A stretch of DNA of 64,000 nt. It comes from Fistulifera solaris (taxonomy: Eukaryota; Bacillariophyta; Bacillariophyceae; Naviculales; Stauroneidaceae). How positions within the stretch are numbered: position 1 is the stretch's first letter; the number at the start of each line of letters is the position of its first letter. The stretch is from assembly GCA_030295235.1 (NCBI GenBank), contig AP026143.1, positions 62,001 to 126,000 on the forward strand, given 5' to 3'. Shown in pieces: positions 43,670 through 54,694 of this stretch. The position numbers and the translations under genes are program-made. The notes beneath the pieces were generated by a model. The model had not been told where the DNA came from. It did no database searches and saw nothing but the letters and a program-made list of their open reading frames with translations.

Positions 43670-46600
43670 TCACCCATCGATCCCTCGGTTCATGTAGTAA
43701 CTAATGGTTGCCTCCATCGAGCTGTAGAAATCGCATGGGACGTTACCTTTCAAGTTCCTTCTCGCACCATCGCGTAGACAATGGAATTGAGCATCATGCG
43801 AACAAACATCGGCGAATGCTGCCAAGCCGGCATTCAGTGCGTTCTTTCTTTGCAAAAGGCACCGACCTGAATTCGTTCGTTTTAGTCGCTCATATATTAG
43901 GTTTAAGGCGTACAGCGTCGTAGACTGAATTTCATTCAAAAGAAACTGCTCATTGGAACAGACCGTATCCATCATGTCACCAGTTTTCAAGAACATCAGC
44001 GTCTTCAATGCCGCGTACGCCATCAATTGATAGAAATTCAGAAATTGCGTGTTCATCGAGTTTATCGCTGCGTCAAATAAAATGGCCAGGCATCTAGGTC
44101 TTACAAAAGTCTTCATCTGGTTTGCAAGGTGCTTACCAGGTTTTGCTGCTCGATCAACGATGAAAGAAAAGACCGACTCGTTTTGAAGAAATCGCAGATA
44201 GTCAATAAAGACTTCACCGCTGTTCACATCAAAAAGCATCCCACACCACGAGAATTTCGTTCCTTTTGTAGTCGATTTGTATTGATTACATGAAGGTAAC
44301 ACATGCGTCTTTTCTTTGTTGATCTGGACGCCTAATGTGGGATGGCCGTCGTTCATCTTTTTCAAGAACTTCATGCGCTCCGTAGGATCATGAGTCACAA
44401 AGATAAAATCATCAACCATCCGAGCAAGAAGGGTACTCGCTTTTGTCATCACGCCCTCTGAATAAAGCAGCTCCTTCTCGATACTTCCATAATATAGGTT
44501 ACACAGCATATTTGAAAGAACACTCCCCTGGGGGATTCCAATTTTCTGACGGAGATAATCGGAGCCAAATCTGCCTCCTGTTGACACAATGTGTTTCGTT
44601 AAATGATCATGCAACATCATTATCATTTCCTCTCGTCTAGTCATAGAGCAGCTGCTCCCGTCGGAAAATACACTGCTCTCATAATCGTTGGAAATCTGTG
44701 AAAGATATTCAGTGAAGGAGGAAAGCTCTTCAACCGAAATTACGCGCTTTTTATGTATCTTGACAAGACGACCCATACTGTTGAAAGGGTGAACAACTTT
44801 ATATCGCTGAAGGACATACTGCTCATTCGACAACATATTTTGAAGTAAAGCCATTAGGTAGTTCTGGTCGATGTTGTCGAAACATTGATGTATATCAACG
44901 CTGGCAAAGTAGATGCTTCTGTTAGCAATCGGCAACATTTTAAAGGCTTTGATGAACTCGACGTAACGAGGATAAAAGTAATGCAAGCCATCAAGACCAG
45001 AGCCGAAGCTATCTTCGTTCCGTTTGCTTTCGAACTTGAGAATCGCGAATAAATCGCTAAGTATGGTATTGGTGGGAATCATTCGTGTGGGACGTAACGC
45101 GAAATTTGGGCTGTATATAGTGGGACGTGTTGGTCGAGATACATCAACAACGGGCCAGGGCTCCTCTACTTCTTCTAGCGCATCCAATGGCTCATCATCT
45201 TCCTCTACTTCGGTCGTGACCTCAATGAAAGAGTCACCAGCCAAGCGTTGAGCAATAAGGGTTTTCTTCGTCGTCGCCGACCGTGCCGGTAAAAGCCCTT
45301 CGCTTTTACATAATGTAGCGATTGGTCTAACTCCGGTTGACTTTGGCAAAAGACGCAGCCTCGAGACGCCCATCTTTCGATCAAGTAAGTACTCGCCGAG
45401 ATGGTTTTGATCTAAGTATTCGAATTGTCGTTTTCGATGTATCAGTTGCTGCAGGGAGAGCGAGCGAAATTTTGTCCAGACAGGTTTTCGGTAGTAGAGC
45501 AGTTTCTTCCCGGAAAACTCGGAATCCGTTACAAAGAAGTTGGAACGCAAAAGGTTCAGGAGGAAGTCATTGAAGACCCAGCGTAGAAAAGATAGCACAA
45601 GAAGTCTTAATCGGGCGTGATCTTTGCTCGACAATCTAGGTTTCCCCCTTTTGACAGCATCCTGTTTCTGAAACGATGCCAAAGGGATGAGCCATCGAAA
45701 GCTTAGCACCCGAATATTCAGCAGCAGTGTCTTATTCGCAAAATGTTCGTGCCTACGAAGACCCACGAGTTTCGGTACGAGAACGTCAAAGATTTGCGAC
45801 TCGTTATGTTCGCAGCCCCACACGTCTTGGGCGAACACATGGGATAGTACACTTCGTAGAAAGGATTCAACGCTGGTTGGAGCGGAGTAACCCTCTGTTG
45901 CAAGTTTGCTCAATTCCGTCTTGATGGCTTCGCTGGACTCAGTCTCACTACCCTGCATAATGTGTTTTATAGGCAGAGGACATTGCCGTTCTAAAAGACG
46001 ATGATAATCACTCTTCAGGCGATGACGTAACGATATATCGGCAGCCACGCGAATGGCCCCTGACCACGAGCCTGACTGTGCCAGCAAATTATTTTTGAGC
46101 ACTCGAAGCCAACGTTCATGGCCCGTTTCTTGTGCTTTCTTGACGCTTGTGTCCAACAAGTCGCTAAACATAGAAAGAAGTATCTGCTCTGGATCTGTCG
46201 TTCTGACTAGGATATGATCCTTTCCTAGGCCCACTTTGGGGATAAAACCGTTAGAATAGAGCAAAGTTCTTCGTTTCGCGCGTGTCCACGTGCTACTTGG
46301 ATCTAACTCGTTTCGTTTTCGTTTCTTATCCATTCGATTGATAGACACTCCTGTAATTTGCCACAAATTACCATGATTTAGCGGCAAAAGATGGATGTGT
46401 GTAGCAACAACTGTCGCAAGACATCATCACCGAGAACGCAGTGTAACTCGGAAAAGTTGTTCTTGCAGTAGTCCACCGAAGGATTGACATGCTGGACTGT
46501 CATGGGAAAATACGAACGATGGTGATCTTGGCTAAACTCCGATAGGGTGAATCCTTGACTCAAAACATTGCCGGATGTTTGTGTTGACTTATTTCTTTTT

Positions 46601-46952
46601 GCACAAGTTCCCAGACTACATCGTCAACTAGACTCTCTAACGATTGTTGGTTTCGTATTGTAGATGTAGAAAAAGGAATCATCTCGGGAGACGGTAAAAT
46701 CAGAATCCCATGTTTTTCATCGCGGAAGAACGAATCATCGTTGATCGCTGGTGAATTAGTTACGAAGGATTCTATAAACTCCCTCAAAGTGTAAGCATCG
46801 CGCCCCGCTATCGCCCGGATCGTTCGCGTATGTTGCTCCCTAAATGACTTGCTTTTCTTCGAACTACATACCCCTTCCTCCTCCATCCTATGAATGTTAC
46901 CGACGATGATAACATTCATGCATTTGCCTTCATAATAACTTGTGCGCTGCAT
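43670..46952 (-). CDS. TERT: Telomerase reverse transcriptase, two frame breaks
   Basis: Parts in order: a TEN-like N-terminus (SFREQHTRTIRAIAGRDAY, QGFTLSEF, then GDDVLRQLLLHTSIF); the RNA-binding part with a QFP-like stretch (LSHVFAQDVWGCEHN) and motif T (FFVTDSEFSGKKLLYYRKP); motif 1 (RLLPKSTGVRPIA); motif A (YFASVDIHQCFDNI); motif B' (GIPQGSVLSNMLCNLYYG); motif C (ARMVDDFIFVT); and motif E (WCGMLFD). The three catalytic Asp are present. The protein is about 1,090 residues if two T4 runs are each one base longer, at 46386-46389 and 46562-46565. Both restored junctions match plant TERT (TSIFLPL-type) or human TERT (NVLxFGF-type). It extends chromosome ends with an RNA template. Its start faces the LYR gene. 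Confidence 0.92.
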
Positions 46953-47331
46953 GCGAAGAACCTCATTTTTGTGTGGATAAATCGTCTTACCGGTACAAAA
47001 TTATGTTCATGCGGAAAAGTCATAACGGTACTCAGTCTGTTCTTTCGTCTGTCCTTGGTCTGTCGGCGCGCCCTGCCCTGCGATTTTCTCGTCCTTATTC
47101 ACGTTTTCGCACACCTTTCTTGGCGCGAAATCGCGTGGTCGCACAATTTTTATTGACTGTTGTTCGAGGTCCTCGTGTTATGATATTTGATCCTGATAAC
47201 CACGTTTCTCTTGCCTACGAAGAAATCCATTTTCGAGCTGCTAACAACTCGTCAACGTGGAACTTGCATCAATTCTTCTAACGATTTCGTGAAGCTCCTG
47301 GGGAAGCATCGTTTTCGCTTACTAGTTCAAA
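46953..47331. promoter_or_regulatory. Divergent TERT / LYR-motif promoter with E2F-like site
   Basis: This 379-bp shared promoter region holds TACCGGTA (46988-46995), GGCGCGCC (47066-47073) and a strong E2F consensus TTGGCGCGAAA (47120-47130). Regulation in S phase is inferred. Confidence 0.5.
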
Positions 47332-47744
47332 ATGTCTCTTCCTGGTTTTCAACGGACGTCTCTACAGGTAGGAATGCGCAGGTAATATGTTTGTGACATT
47401 TCCATGCATCTGAATTTTTTTGTTATCGTCAGCTCTACCGTGATTGCCTGCGGCTCATACAGCACGTAGCACCCGGTCGATCAGCCAAGAATACTGCTCT
47501 GCGTCAAACCGTCCGTCAACAATTTGCTCGAAATCGGGACCTAACGGATGAAGAGGCTATTCAAAATGCTCAAACGAATGCAGTGAGAGCGCTCAGTAAC
47601 TATCTCCTTGCCGCGCAAGCTTCCACGGATAAGAAAGTCGGTTCCGCTATGAAAGACTACACAATGAGATCAATGAAGGAAGCAAAATCCATTAAACACG
47701 ATGTGAACAAAAGGATTCATGACACTGAATCGGAGAAGACTTGA
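47332..47744 (+). CDS. LYR-motif (Complex1_LYR) protein
   Basis: Exon 1 (47332-47367) encodes MSLPGFQRTSLQ; intron 47368-47432 (65 bp, GTAGGA...TCAG); exon 2 (47433-47744) begins LYRDCLRLIQHV, so the diagnostic LYRxxLR motif lies exactly at the splice junction. Total 115 residues. The rest, ALRQTVRQQFARNRDL and EEAIQNAQTNAVRALSNYL, fits the family's three-helix fold. Such small proteins help assemble mitochondrial respiratory complexes or hand over Fe-S clusters. Which member this is cannot be said. Divergent with TERT. Confidence 0.82.
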
Positions 47745-48133
47745 AGTTCAGTAGTAATGAGCAGTACCAGTAATGGCACTCTGATGTTTGATTCCATCGA
47801 ATGGATTACTGGCTCAAGACGGCAAAGATTAATTGCTTGATAGAGTGTCATGAGGCAACGTACTTGTTATTTATGAGCTAGGGCTATGAATGAAGATTAT
47901 GTATATAAACGGCAAGATTATTTTTATAATTGTTATAGGGAAAATCTTACGGAGTGGATAACTCGTGAATGACGAGTCTTGCTACACTATCGCGTTTTTT
48001 TTTATTCCGCGACGCTCTCGCGCTTCTCGAGAGGATCGACGGCATAATCAAAGGCAGGAAAGGGCGTCGTGTTTGCTCAATACAAGTAGCTGTGCATCAA
48101 AATCAGATATAAGTGAAATAGAAATATACAACA
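47745..48133. other. Intergenic gap, no feature recognised
   Basis: 3' region of the LYR gene and leader of the bromodomain gene. An upstream frame overlapping the bromodomain start has no similarity. Nothing else recognised. Confidence 0.4.
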
Positions 48134-49089
48134 ATGCCTCCTGTGGAAGGACAAGAAGAAGCTTTAGCGCGAATGACGAAAATCGTCAACGCGTTTCTCG
48201 CTCGCCCCGATTCGGGGCCGTTCCGCGAGCCGGTCGATTGGAGAGGCTTGGAATTGCACGATTATCCCGAAATCATCAAACATATGATGGATTTGGGAAC
48301 CATTAAACGAAAATTAGAACGCAATCAGTATCAAACAGCCGCGCAAGTAGCATCGGACATCCGGTTAGTTTGGTCGAATTGCATGACATACAACGCTGAA
48401 GGATCCGACTTTTGGTTGCTGGCGAAAGGCTTCAGTCGTAGGTTCGAAGATAGATATCGTCGAGTCAAAGCAGATGGTACGTTCTAGTTTTCGTGTCGTG
48501 CAATTCTCTTGAGTGTTACTGATGTCAATATTAATTCGACGCGCCTAGTCGACGTTGGGGAGGACCTGGAGGAGGAAAAGGACGAAGATGACGAAGAAGA
48601 TGATGAGGGCGCTGGCGAGGACGATGAAGACGACGAAGAAGAAGGAGAAGAGTTTGCAGAGGGAGAAGGCGAAGACGAAGAGGAGAATGAAATGGGTTCT
48701 TCGAGTCATGCCAGTGGTTTCGATGGAGCAACGTTAGGTAGGTGTTCCTCGTCGTTTCTCTGTGTTTACTTTTTAAACTCAAAGCTCATCAATCCTTATG
48801 ATAAAGATGAACGTTCCAAGTTTTCGGCGAATCTGCTGATGCTCACTGGACTTGAGTTGGGATATGTCGTAAAAACCATTGAAATCCAGTGTCCGCAGGC
48901 TATTGAGATTGGGCAACAGGTTCCTGGAAAATGGAGATTGTCGTGGACCGACTTATTTCTAACGCCTCTCTTTTCAACAAGCTGAGTGAATACGCTGAGC
49001 AGAAGGCAAGTCAGCGTCGGCAGAAGATTCCCACGAGAAAGGCGCCCACCATCATTGACATTTCCAATCGCAGGAAGAGAAAGAGATAA
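48134..49089 (+). CDS. BET-like protein with one bromodomain and a NET domain, one frame break
   Basis: The N-terminal bromodomain (exon 1, 48134-48476) has PFREPVDW, ELHDYPEIIKHMMDLGTIK, and DIRLVWSNCMTYNAEGSDF, with the acetyl-lysine Asn in place. Intron 48477-48548 (72 bp, GTACGT...CTAG) joins to an acidic linker of Asp/Glu. A NET-like domain follows (YDKDERSKFSANLLMLTG, LGYVVKTIEIQCPQ). The frame breaks at the A4 run 48928-48931; one extra A gives KMEIVVDRLISNASLFNKL and a basic tail ending NRRKRKR, stop 49087-49089. A possible 47-bp intron at 48738-48784 would not keep the frame, so I read through. It is a reader of acetylated histones, presumably in transcription. Confidence 0.78.
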
Positions 49090-52000
49090 AGAAAAACAAA
49101 AGGCGGATTCCTGACAATGACAACATGTCGTACCCTTATGAGCAATATAGCAAATCTAAAATGTTTGTATTTCCTGTTTCCGTCGTGAAACGTTAAAAAG
49201 TGCTTAATTATATTTATTGAATTGTAATTCCTTAACGACATCCGCACCCAGACTAGCGTGAAGATTTCTGTTTTAAAAAGATGTCACCAGTGCGTGTTGT
49301 TCGGCTTGGTGGAATGCAATGTATCTGTGTTTAGCATGACAAGGGATCAGTCATGCGAAATGGGAGGCATTGGCTGATTGGCTTTAACTTCTACAAGCGT
49401 ACAGTACCTGAAGCGGCTTTCGGATCTTGTTTCTTGTTCCTGGATCCTGGATCCTGGATCTCTTGTTCTCCTCCTGTCCTCCGTCCTCCTCCTTTACTTC
49501 TCTAGTTGTGTACTCCCATTTCCTTGCAGACTGCTGACTGCAGAGTGCAAAGCGACAGTTACTGGAACCGGGTCACAAGTCACGAGTGTCAGTGAGGTGC
49601 AAGTTGTGGACTTATGGCTCGAGGAAAAAAAAATACGCATAAAGCAAAGCATAGTAGAGAAAGTAATACTATGAAAGGACAAGTTTCAAAAAAATGATTA
49701 TCCAAGTTCCAGTGAAACAATCACAAAGGAGAGCGAAAGACGGAAGACTCGGGCAAAATTTAGCACTCTAATTGTCTTTTTTTTAATCCTTACTCCTAAT
49801 AATATGATTGAGAATAGAGAATCTATGGATGAAAATCATCAGGTAAGCGGTGTTCATCAAGTGGCTGAAATATCATCGTCGGATAACAAAACGACTTCAT
49901 CAAACCGGTCTTCAGATACAGTTTGGTCTCTTGAGCTTAGTCACATAACCCGTAGGTTCACCATACGGGTTCATAGTTTATAGTACATCTACCAGAAAAA
50001 GAAGATGATGCTTACAGAAGAAACGAGAGGCCGCTCAAATTCAACAGTCAAGCGAAATCGGCATGATGTGAAGTGTGATATCCCTTAGCAACAAGGGAAT
50101 AAAATAATTGCCTACACCCAGGGAAACGAGTTAACAAACAATGAGCAAAAACTTGCACTTGATTACGAGAATCGATCACATCTCAGCCGGCCGATCGAAG
50201 TAGAAAAGAAATATCGTTTTGGACAGCAAAGATGATGTATGACATAAGATAACTTGATGAATAAATACAAAGCACTCCGGTTTTAGCAGGTAAATTAAAA
50301 ATTTAAAAAGTTTCCAAACTTTATAACGGAGTGCTTCGACTTGGCCGATGGGTCGTGGATTTGATATAATGTGAATAATCAATCAAAAATGAAAGCGTCT
50401 GATATTTACCGAACTTTGGAGAGAGCTATAAAGATCAACGAATCATTTAGTGAGGTCAAATTAGTAGTGGCGCAAATGATCTTAAGAGGAATTTCGAAAA
50501 AATACTAGGCTTGGGGACTAAGAAACTGATTTCTAGGTTATCTCGGACCAACTTAAATATATTATCGCGGACCAAAATAGTGTTCTGCTTTTGCTAGTTC
50601 CAAGCTTGAAATAGAAACTGGGTGCTACAGGGCGAGGTAACTAGTTTTGGAAAGGTATTGATGCTAAAAACGTGCAAAATGATTGTAAGTGTGTTATCAC
50701 AAGTATTTCTAGGTTTACCTGGTAAAAAAATGTGCGGCAATATAAAGGTTTTGACCAGCTTCTCGCTTGGCTTCGGTAAGACAACGGTTCACTTGAAAAC
50801 CTCATTTCAGTATAGGCTCATGAAGGTTACTCTTGGCTTATTTTGATTTCAGTCAAAAACCATTGTCTTTGATGCAACATATCATTATGATAGGTAGGAA
50901 GTCGAAAGGAATTATTGTGGATTTCCTGGTTGGAGCCATTTTTCTAACAGTTAAAGCGAAATGACATGCAAATAAGGTAGTTTTTTGGCTAGAAGATGCA
51001 TTATGCGTTGGAAATCAGCCTTTCGTTCTGCGTCAGCCTTGCTATCATTTTTGGGTCTTTATACAATGAGACAAGGCTTCTCCCGCGATCTTTGCCGTAT
51101 CGGGATGTATCGCTATTTTCCGCTGTGTTGGGTCCCCATTTTCGGAGAAGGTCACGCAACCGCAGTTATGGTAATTCTGATGAGACCATGTCGGCAACTT
51201 CGGAGAAGACTGGAGATGCTCCGTAGAAACCAGTTTTTCTAAGCCTTAAACCCTAGAGAAGGAACCTGCTTCCGTTAACAGCATCAGGACTAGCCGCCAG
51301 TGCTGGAAACCAAATCGAAATGAGTATCGAGCCATCTCTGCTTACGTATGGTGGTTAACGGGCTTGAGTGAGCTAGGAAACTCTACAGAAGCTTAAGGGG
51401 GGTGACCGAAGTCCCGATACCCAAACAGAGCTCACTCCTCACCCCTGCGTGCTCATTTCCTAAGTAATCTGTTGTTATTCTATACTATTAGTTATTAAGA
51501 TCTGCTTCGTGTCTGTTGCGGGTAGCGAAGAACCACTGCCCGCCATAGAATTCGCCAGATACCGGAGTGTGTGGTCGCGAGAAATTGTAGGGAATTATAA
51601 GTTTCCCGTGGATATCATTTAATTCTAGGTCGATTTTCTTCAAAAGGTTTCATGAACTATCAAGCATCAAAATGAGACGAATTTATGTCCATGCTATTTT
51701 TATGCATTGTCCCATAATAGATTGAGCGATACATGCAAATAATTCGAGACTCTAAATCGCGCATTGATTCATTTCAGCTACGATCAATAGATGTCTTAAT
51801 TTTTGCTCCCTCGTTGCTGGTTCGCACAACCATCAAGATACCTTTGCATCCCCCCTCAGTGTTAATTTTTATCTCCAAGTTGCAAATTGACAGCTTTCAC
51901 GATAACCGAATCGTCTGCGAGTATAATACCAACCGGCAGGCTTTATAGTGGGCTTAGTTTAAGTGTTCATAAAATCAACGACTTACAGTTAAAGTTATCA

Positions 52001-52945
52001 TCTGATTTCTACTGTTTGTTGAAGCTCAGCGATGAGCAACCTCATCTTTGCTCTTAAAATGGTGAAGACTCAATTATTTTCTCCAACGTTAACAGCTTTT
52101 GTTCGATGAAAGCATCGTTTTAGCAGTCACCTGCAAGAAGTATTTTCTGTTCACTATCAATTATTGGTGGCTCGTCCATTCTCAGTCTGATTTGTGTCTT
52201 ATTTACTGAAATCTATATTTCCGAGTAAATCGCCACTGTAAGCTGTTGAGACGATAGCACTCGACAGTTATGTTTTTTCAAACCAGGATTTCCCCTTAGC
52301 AGAGGGTTCACCATGAAACCATTGTAGAAACAAACACAATCCTAAATATTTATTACTAGTTTCCTAAAGTTCGAATGCATTTTCGACATTCGACGGAATG
52401 ATTTACTGTTTTTTTTTTTTCTCTTTTGTCACAAATATTCCGATTCCGATCCGGCACTTTGCTGAGTAAGTTCTAGGACTCGACTCGAGAGCCCTAGTGC
52501 TAGTAGAGGGCAAGTCGAGAGCCCGTTTCCCAATGAGGGGAAAATCGTCTTGGCATTCCTTCTCTTGGATTCCGAAATTATTGCTTACAAGTTCAAGTTC
52601 CAACTTCTTGTAGTATAGCAGTACATTGAGTTTTGCGAGATTTTTGGGGAAATGAAGACCAAGCAGCCATTCATCAACATTCACGAACAATCATATCGTT
52701 ACGAAAGGAGCACCACAAGATACAGCAAGGTGGATGTCTGGGTTGAAATAGATATTGGGTCTCGGTCATCTAAGCCCATTCTCAGTTCTTTCGTTGAGTT
52801 GGTGCGTCGCTTCTTATTTCGTCGAAGACGCTTTTCAGTCAATTATTCATGTAATTGTCTACGCTTGTCCAAACGCTCTATATTTGCTTTTTTTGTTTGA
52901 TAGTTGAATTAATCATAATCGTGGAATGAATTCAGGCTTAAGCTT
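49090..52945. other. 3.9 kb gene-poor region
   Basis: Several frames of 60-100 codons have no domain similarity, no signal pattern and no intron logic. Local features: a (CTGGATC)-type short repeat around 49438-49462; an inverted repeat AACCCGTA...TACGGGTT near 49948-49972; TACCTGGTA at 50716-50724; and a possible pseudoknot-forming element at 51366-51445. AT-rich throughout. A degraded mobile element is possible but no terminal repeats or transposase/RT motifs are visible. Confidence 0.5.
51366..51445 (+). other. Possible H-type pseudoknot element
   Basis: Two crossing inverted repeats: GAGTGAGCT (51366-51374) with AGCTCACTC (51429-51437), and GGGGTGA (51399-51405) with TCACCCC (51439-51445). 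In RNA they would form stems of 9 and 7 bp in pseudoknot order. No surrounding gene; may be chance or part of a structured RNA. Confidence 0.3.
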
Positions 52946-54370
52946 CTAACCCTTTGTCGGGCGGCCCTCCAAACTGATGTTAGCGCTTCTTTGGTTCTTT
53001 CCAACTGGTCGTTTCTTCTCAATCATACGTTTTGCCAAATTGCCCCTGCTACCGTCTCGGGGCTGTTGTTCGGGTGACGTGACAGCTTCCCTTCCCTGCG
53101 GACGAACAGAAAAACTGAAGCCTTTTGAATAGGGCACACGGACTCGTTGCATCGCCAATTCGCCGCCGGTCTTTTTTCCGCCAGCAATCAGGGAAGCCAT
53201 GTCTTGTTGTGATTGTGCCTTTTTGGCTGCAACGGGCAGTTGCGTTTGCTGCTGCTGACGCCGAATAGTAGCTAAACTACCTTCACCGCGATGAATACGC
53301 TCTAGGTCTCTCATGTTTCCCGATTTCTGAAAGATCGGACGACTCCACTGTTCAATAAGCTTTTTGAGTAACTGTTTCATTTTCGGCGTTTCAGCATGAT
53401 GCTTATACAGAACCATGACCGTTTTACCGAACTCCGAGCGTTTCAAATCATTAGCAGATATCCCGTTTTCTCCAGTCATCGTTGCCAATACTTCCAAAAT
53501 TCGCTGTCGAACCGTTACATTGCCAAGTTTACCATTGGGCAAAGGCTGGATCCACCTTCTGCAAACTGATAAAAGCTCTAAATCCAGCAACAAACGCTGC
53601 ATGTCGAGCTTCGTGAGCATGTCGATTGTCTCTTGAAGCATCGCTAACTTTCTCACAGCTGGACGCTTTTCAGCAACTGCTTGCTCGTCGTCATCCGCTG
53701 CTGCTTCCATGCGGGCAAGAAAGAGCTTGCACTCATCTTCGCGTTCGGTTTCAGTCTTTTTCACAACTTTTTTCTTCTTCATGCGGTGGACTGCCGCCAT
53801 AATTGGATTATCAGGCTCTTTTTCCTCTTCCCGCAAATCTTCTCCTCTCGGACGACCATCCTCGTCGTAGCGGATCTTCCTCTTTTTCTTCTTTTGCACG
53901 TAATTATCAGGCCTATCATCGTCGAAGTGCTGCTCAGCGTATAGCTCTTTCACAGCGTCTGCGTCCTCACCTGTTGTATCAAGGAAGTCGTCATCTTCTC
54001 TTGTTCGTTGAAACTCACCTGAGTCGTATGAGTCTCCCGAGTCGTATCCCTTGTCTTCATCGTTCGAAGCAATAGTGCCGCTGGGCTTTCTCTTTCCGGC
54101 GGATGATGTGTCCTTGCGTTGTCGCTTCGCAAGAGCCTCAAGTCGTTGACGTCGCGAAAGAGCGGCGGAAGCTTTTGGCTTCTTTTCCTCTTCGTCTTCA
54201 CTATCGGAATCAAATAAACCTCCTTCATCGTCGCTATCGACATCCTTTTTCGACGGCGCCGCCTTTTTTCGAGGGGCGGGTGCTTTCTTTTTCGATGTTA
54301 GGGTGTTCGAGATCAACTCGTTTGTGTCGTCCGAGTCCGAACCGAAAAGATCATCGTCATCGTCAGACAT
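52946..54370 (-). CDS. IWS1: IWS1/Spn1 transcription elongation factor
   Basis: The 474-residue protein begins with an acidic, disordered Asp/Ser/Lys-rich half (MSDDDDDLFGSDSDD and many SDSEDEE patches). The TFIIS N-terminal (LW-like) domain starts around residue 230: LQETIDMLTKLDMQRLLLDLELL, VCRRWIQPLPNGKLGNVTVRQ, GISANDLKRSEFGKTVMVLY, and LLKKLIEQWSRPIF. A basic C-terminal tail follows. Spn1/IWS1 binds Spt6 and RNA polymerase II and links elongation to mRNA export and chromatin. The frame is intact; start at 54370. Confidence 0.9.
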   Translation of the reverse strand: MSDDDDDLFGSDSDDTNELISNTLTSKKKAPAPRKKAAPSKKDVDSDDEGGLFDSDSEDEEEKKPKASAALSRRQRLEALAKRQRKDTSSAGKRKPSGTIASNDEDKGYDSGDSYDSGEFQRTREDDDFLDTTGEDADAVKELYAEQHFDDDRPDNYVQKKKKRKIRYDEDGRPRGEDLREEEKEPDNPIMAAVHRMKKKKVVKKTETEREDECKLFLARMEAAADDDEQAVAEKRPAVRKLAMLQETIDMLTKLDMQRLLLDLELLSVCRRWIQPLPNGKLGNVTVRQRILEVLATMTGENGISANDLKRSEFGKTVMVLYKHHAETPKMKQLLKKLIEQWSRPIFQKSGNMRDLERIHRGEGSLATIRRQQQQTQLPVAAKKAQSQQDMASLIAGGKKTGGELAMQRVRVPYSKGFSFSVRPQGREAVTSPEQQPRDGSRGNLAKRMIEKKRPVGKNQRSANISLEGRPTKG

Positions 54371-54694
54371 GGTATTTGTTCTATCTTACTTTATTCAATG
54401 TCAGATAAGTGCTGATCTACTAGCTTTGACTGTCAATGGCGCTGTTCGCTCGCTGCTGAACGCTGAACGCGTTTGCGTTCCGTCCTTGCGTCGGTCAGAG
54501 AAAGGCCCTCGTCCGCGAAAATCAATCGAGTTCACGTGAACATAATCGTATTAACGCTCAGTTAACGGTGATAAACGTCACGCCTTTTTTACACCCCCGA
54601 AATAAGATTTTCAGAGTTTTCTTTTTCATGTAGTGCGAGATGGACTTATTGCCTATTGCATTATGCTATCTCATTTCCTATTGTGTTACGAACG
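54371..54694. promoter_or_regulatory. Divergent IWS1 / P450 promoter
   Basis: This 324-bp divergent gap contains CCGCGAAAATC (about 54514-54524), a weak E2F-like site, and a single ACGTCAC (54570s). No gene is seen. Confidence 0.35.

Noticed and set aside
48738-48784. 47-bp intron in the bromodomain gene
   Set aside because: GT...AG ends are present, but removing it shifts the NET domain out of frame, while reading through stays open.
49090-52945. Retrotransposon or DNA transposon remnant
   Set aside because: No reverse transcriptase, integrase or transposase motifs, no LTRs or terminal inverted repeats seen by eye; only a homology search could settle it.
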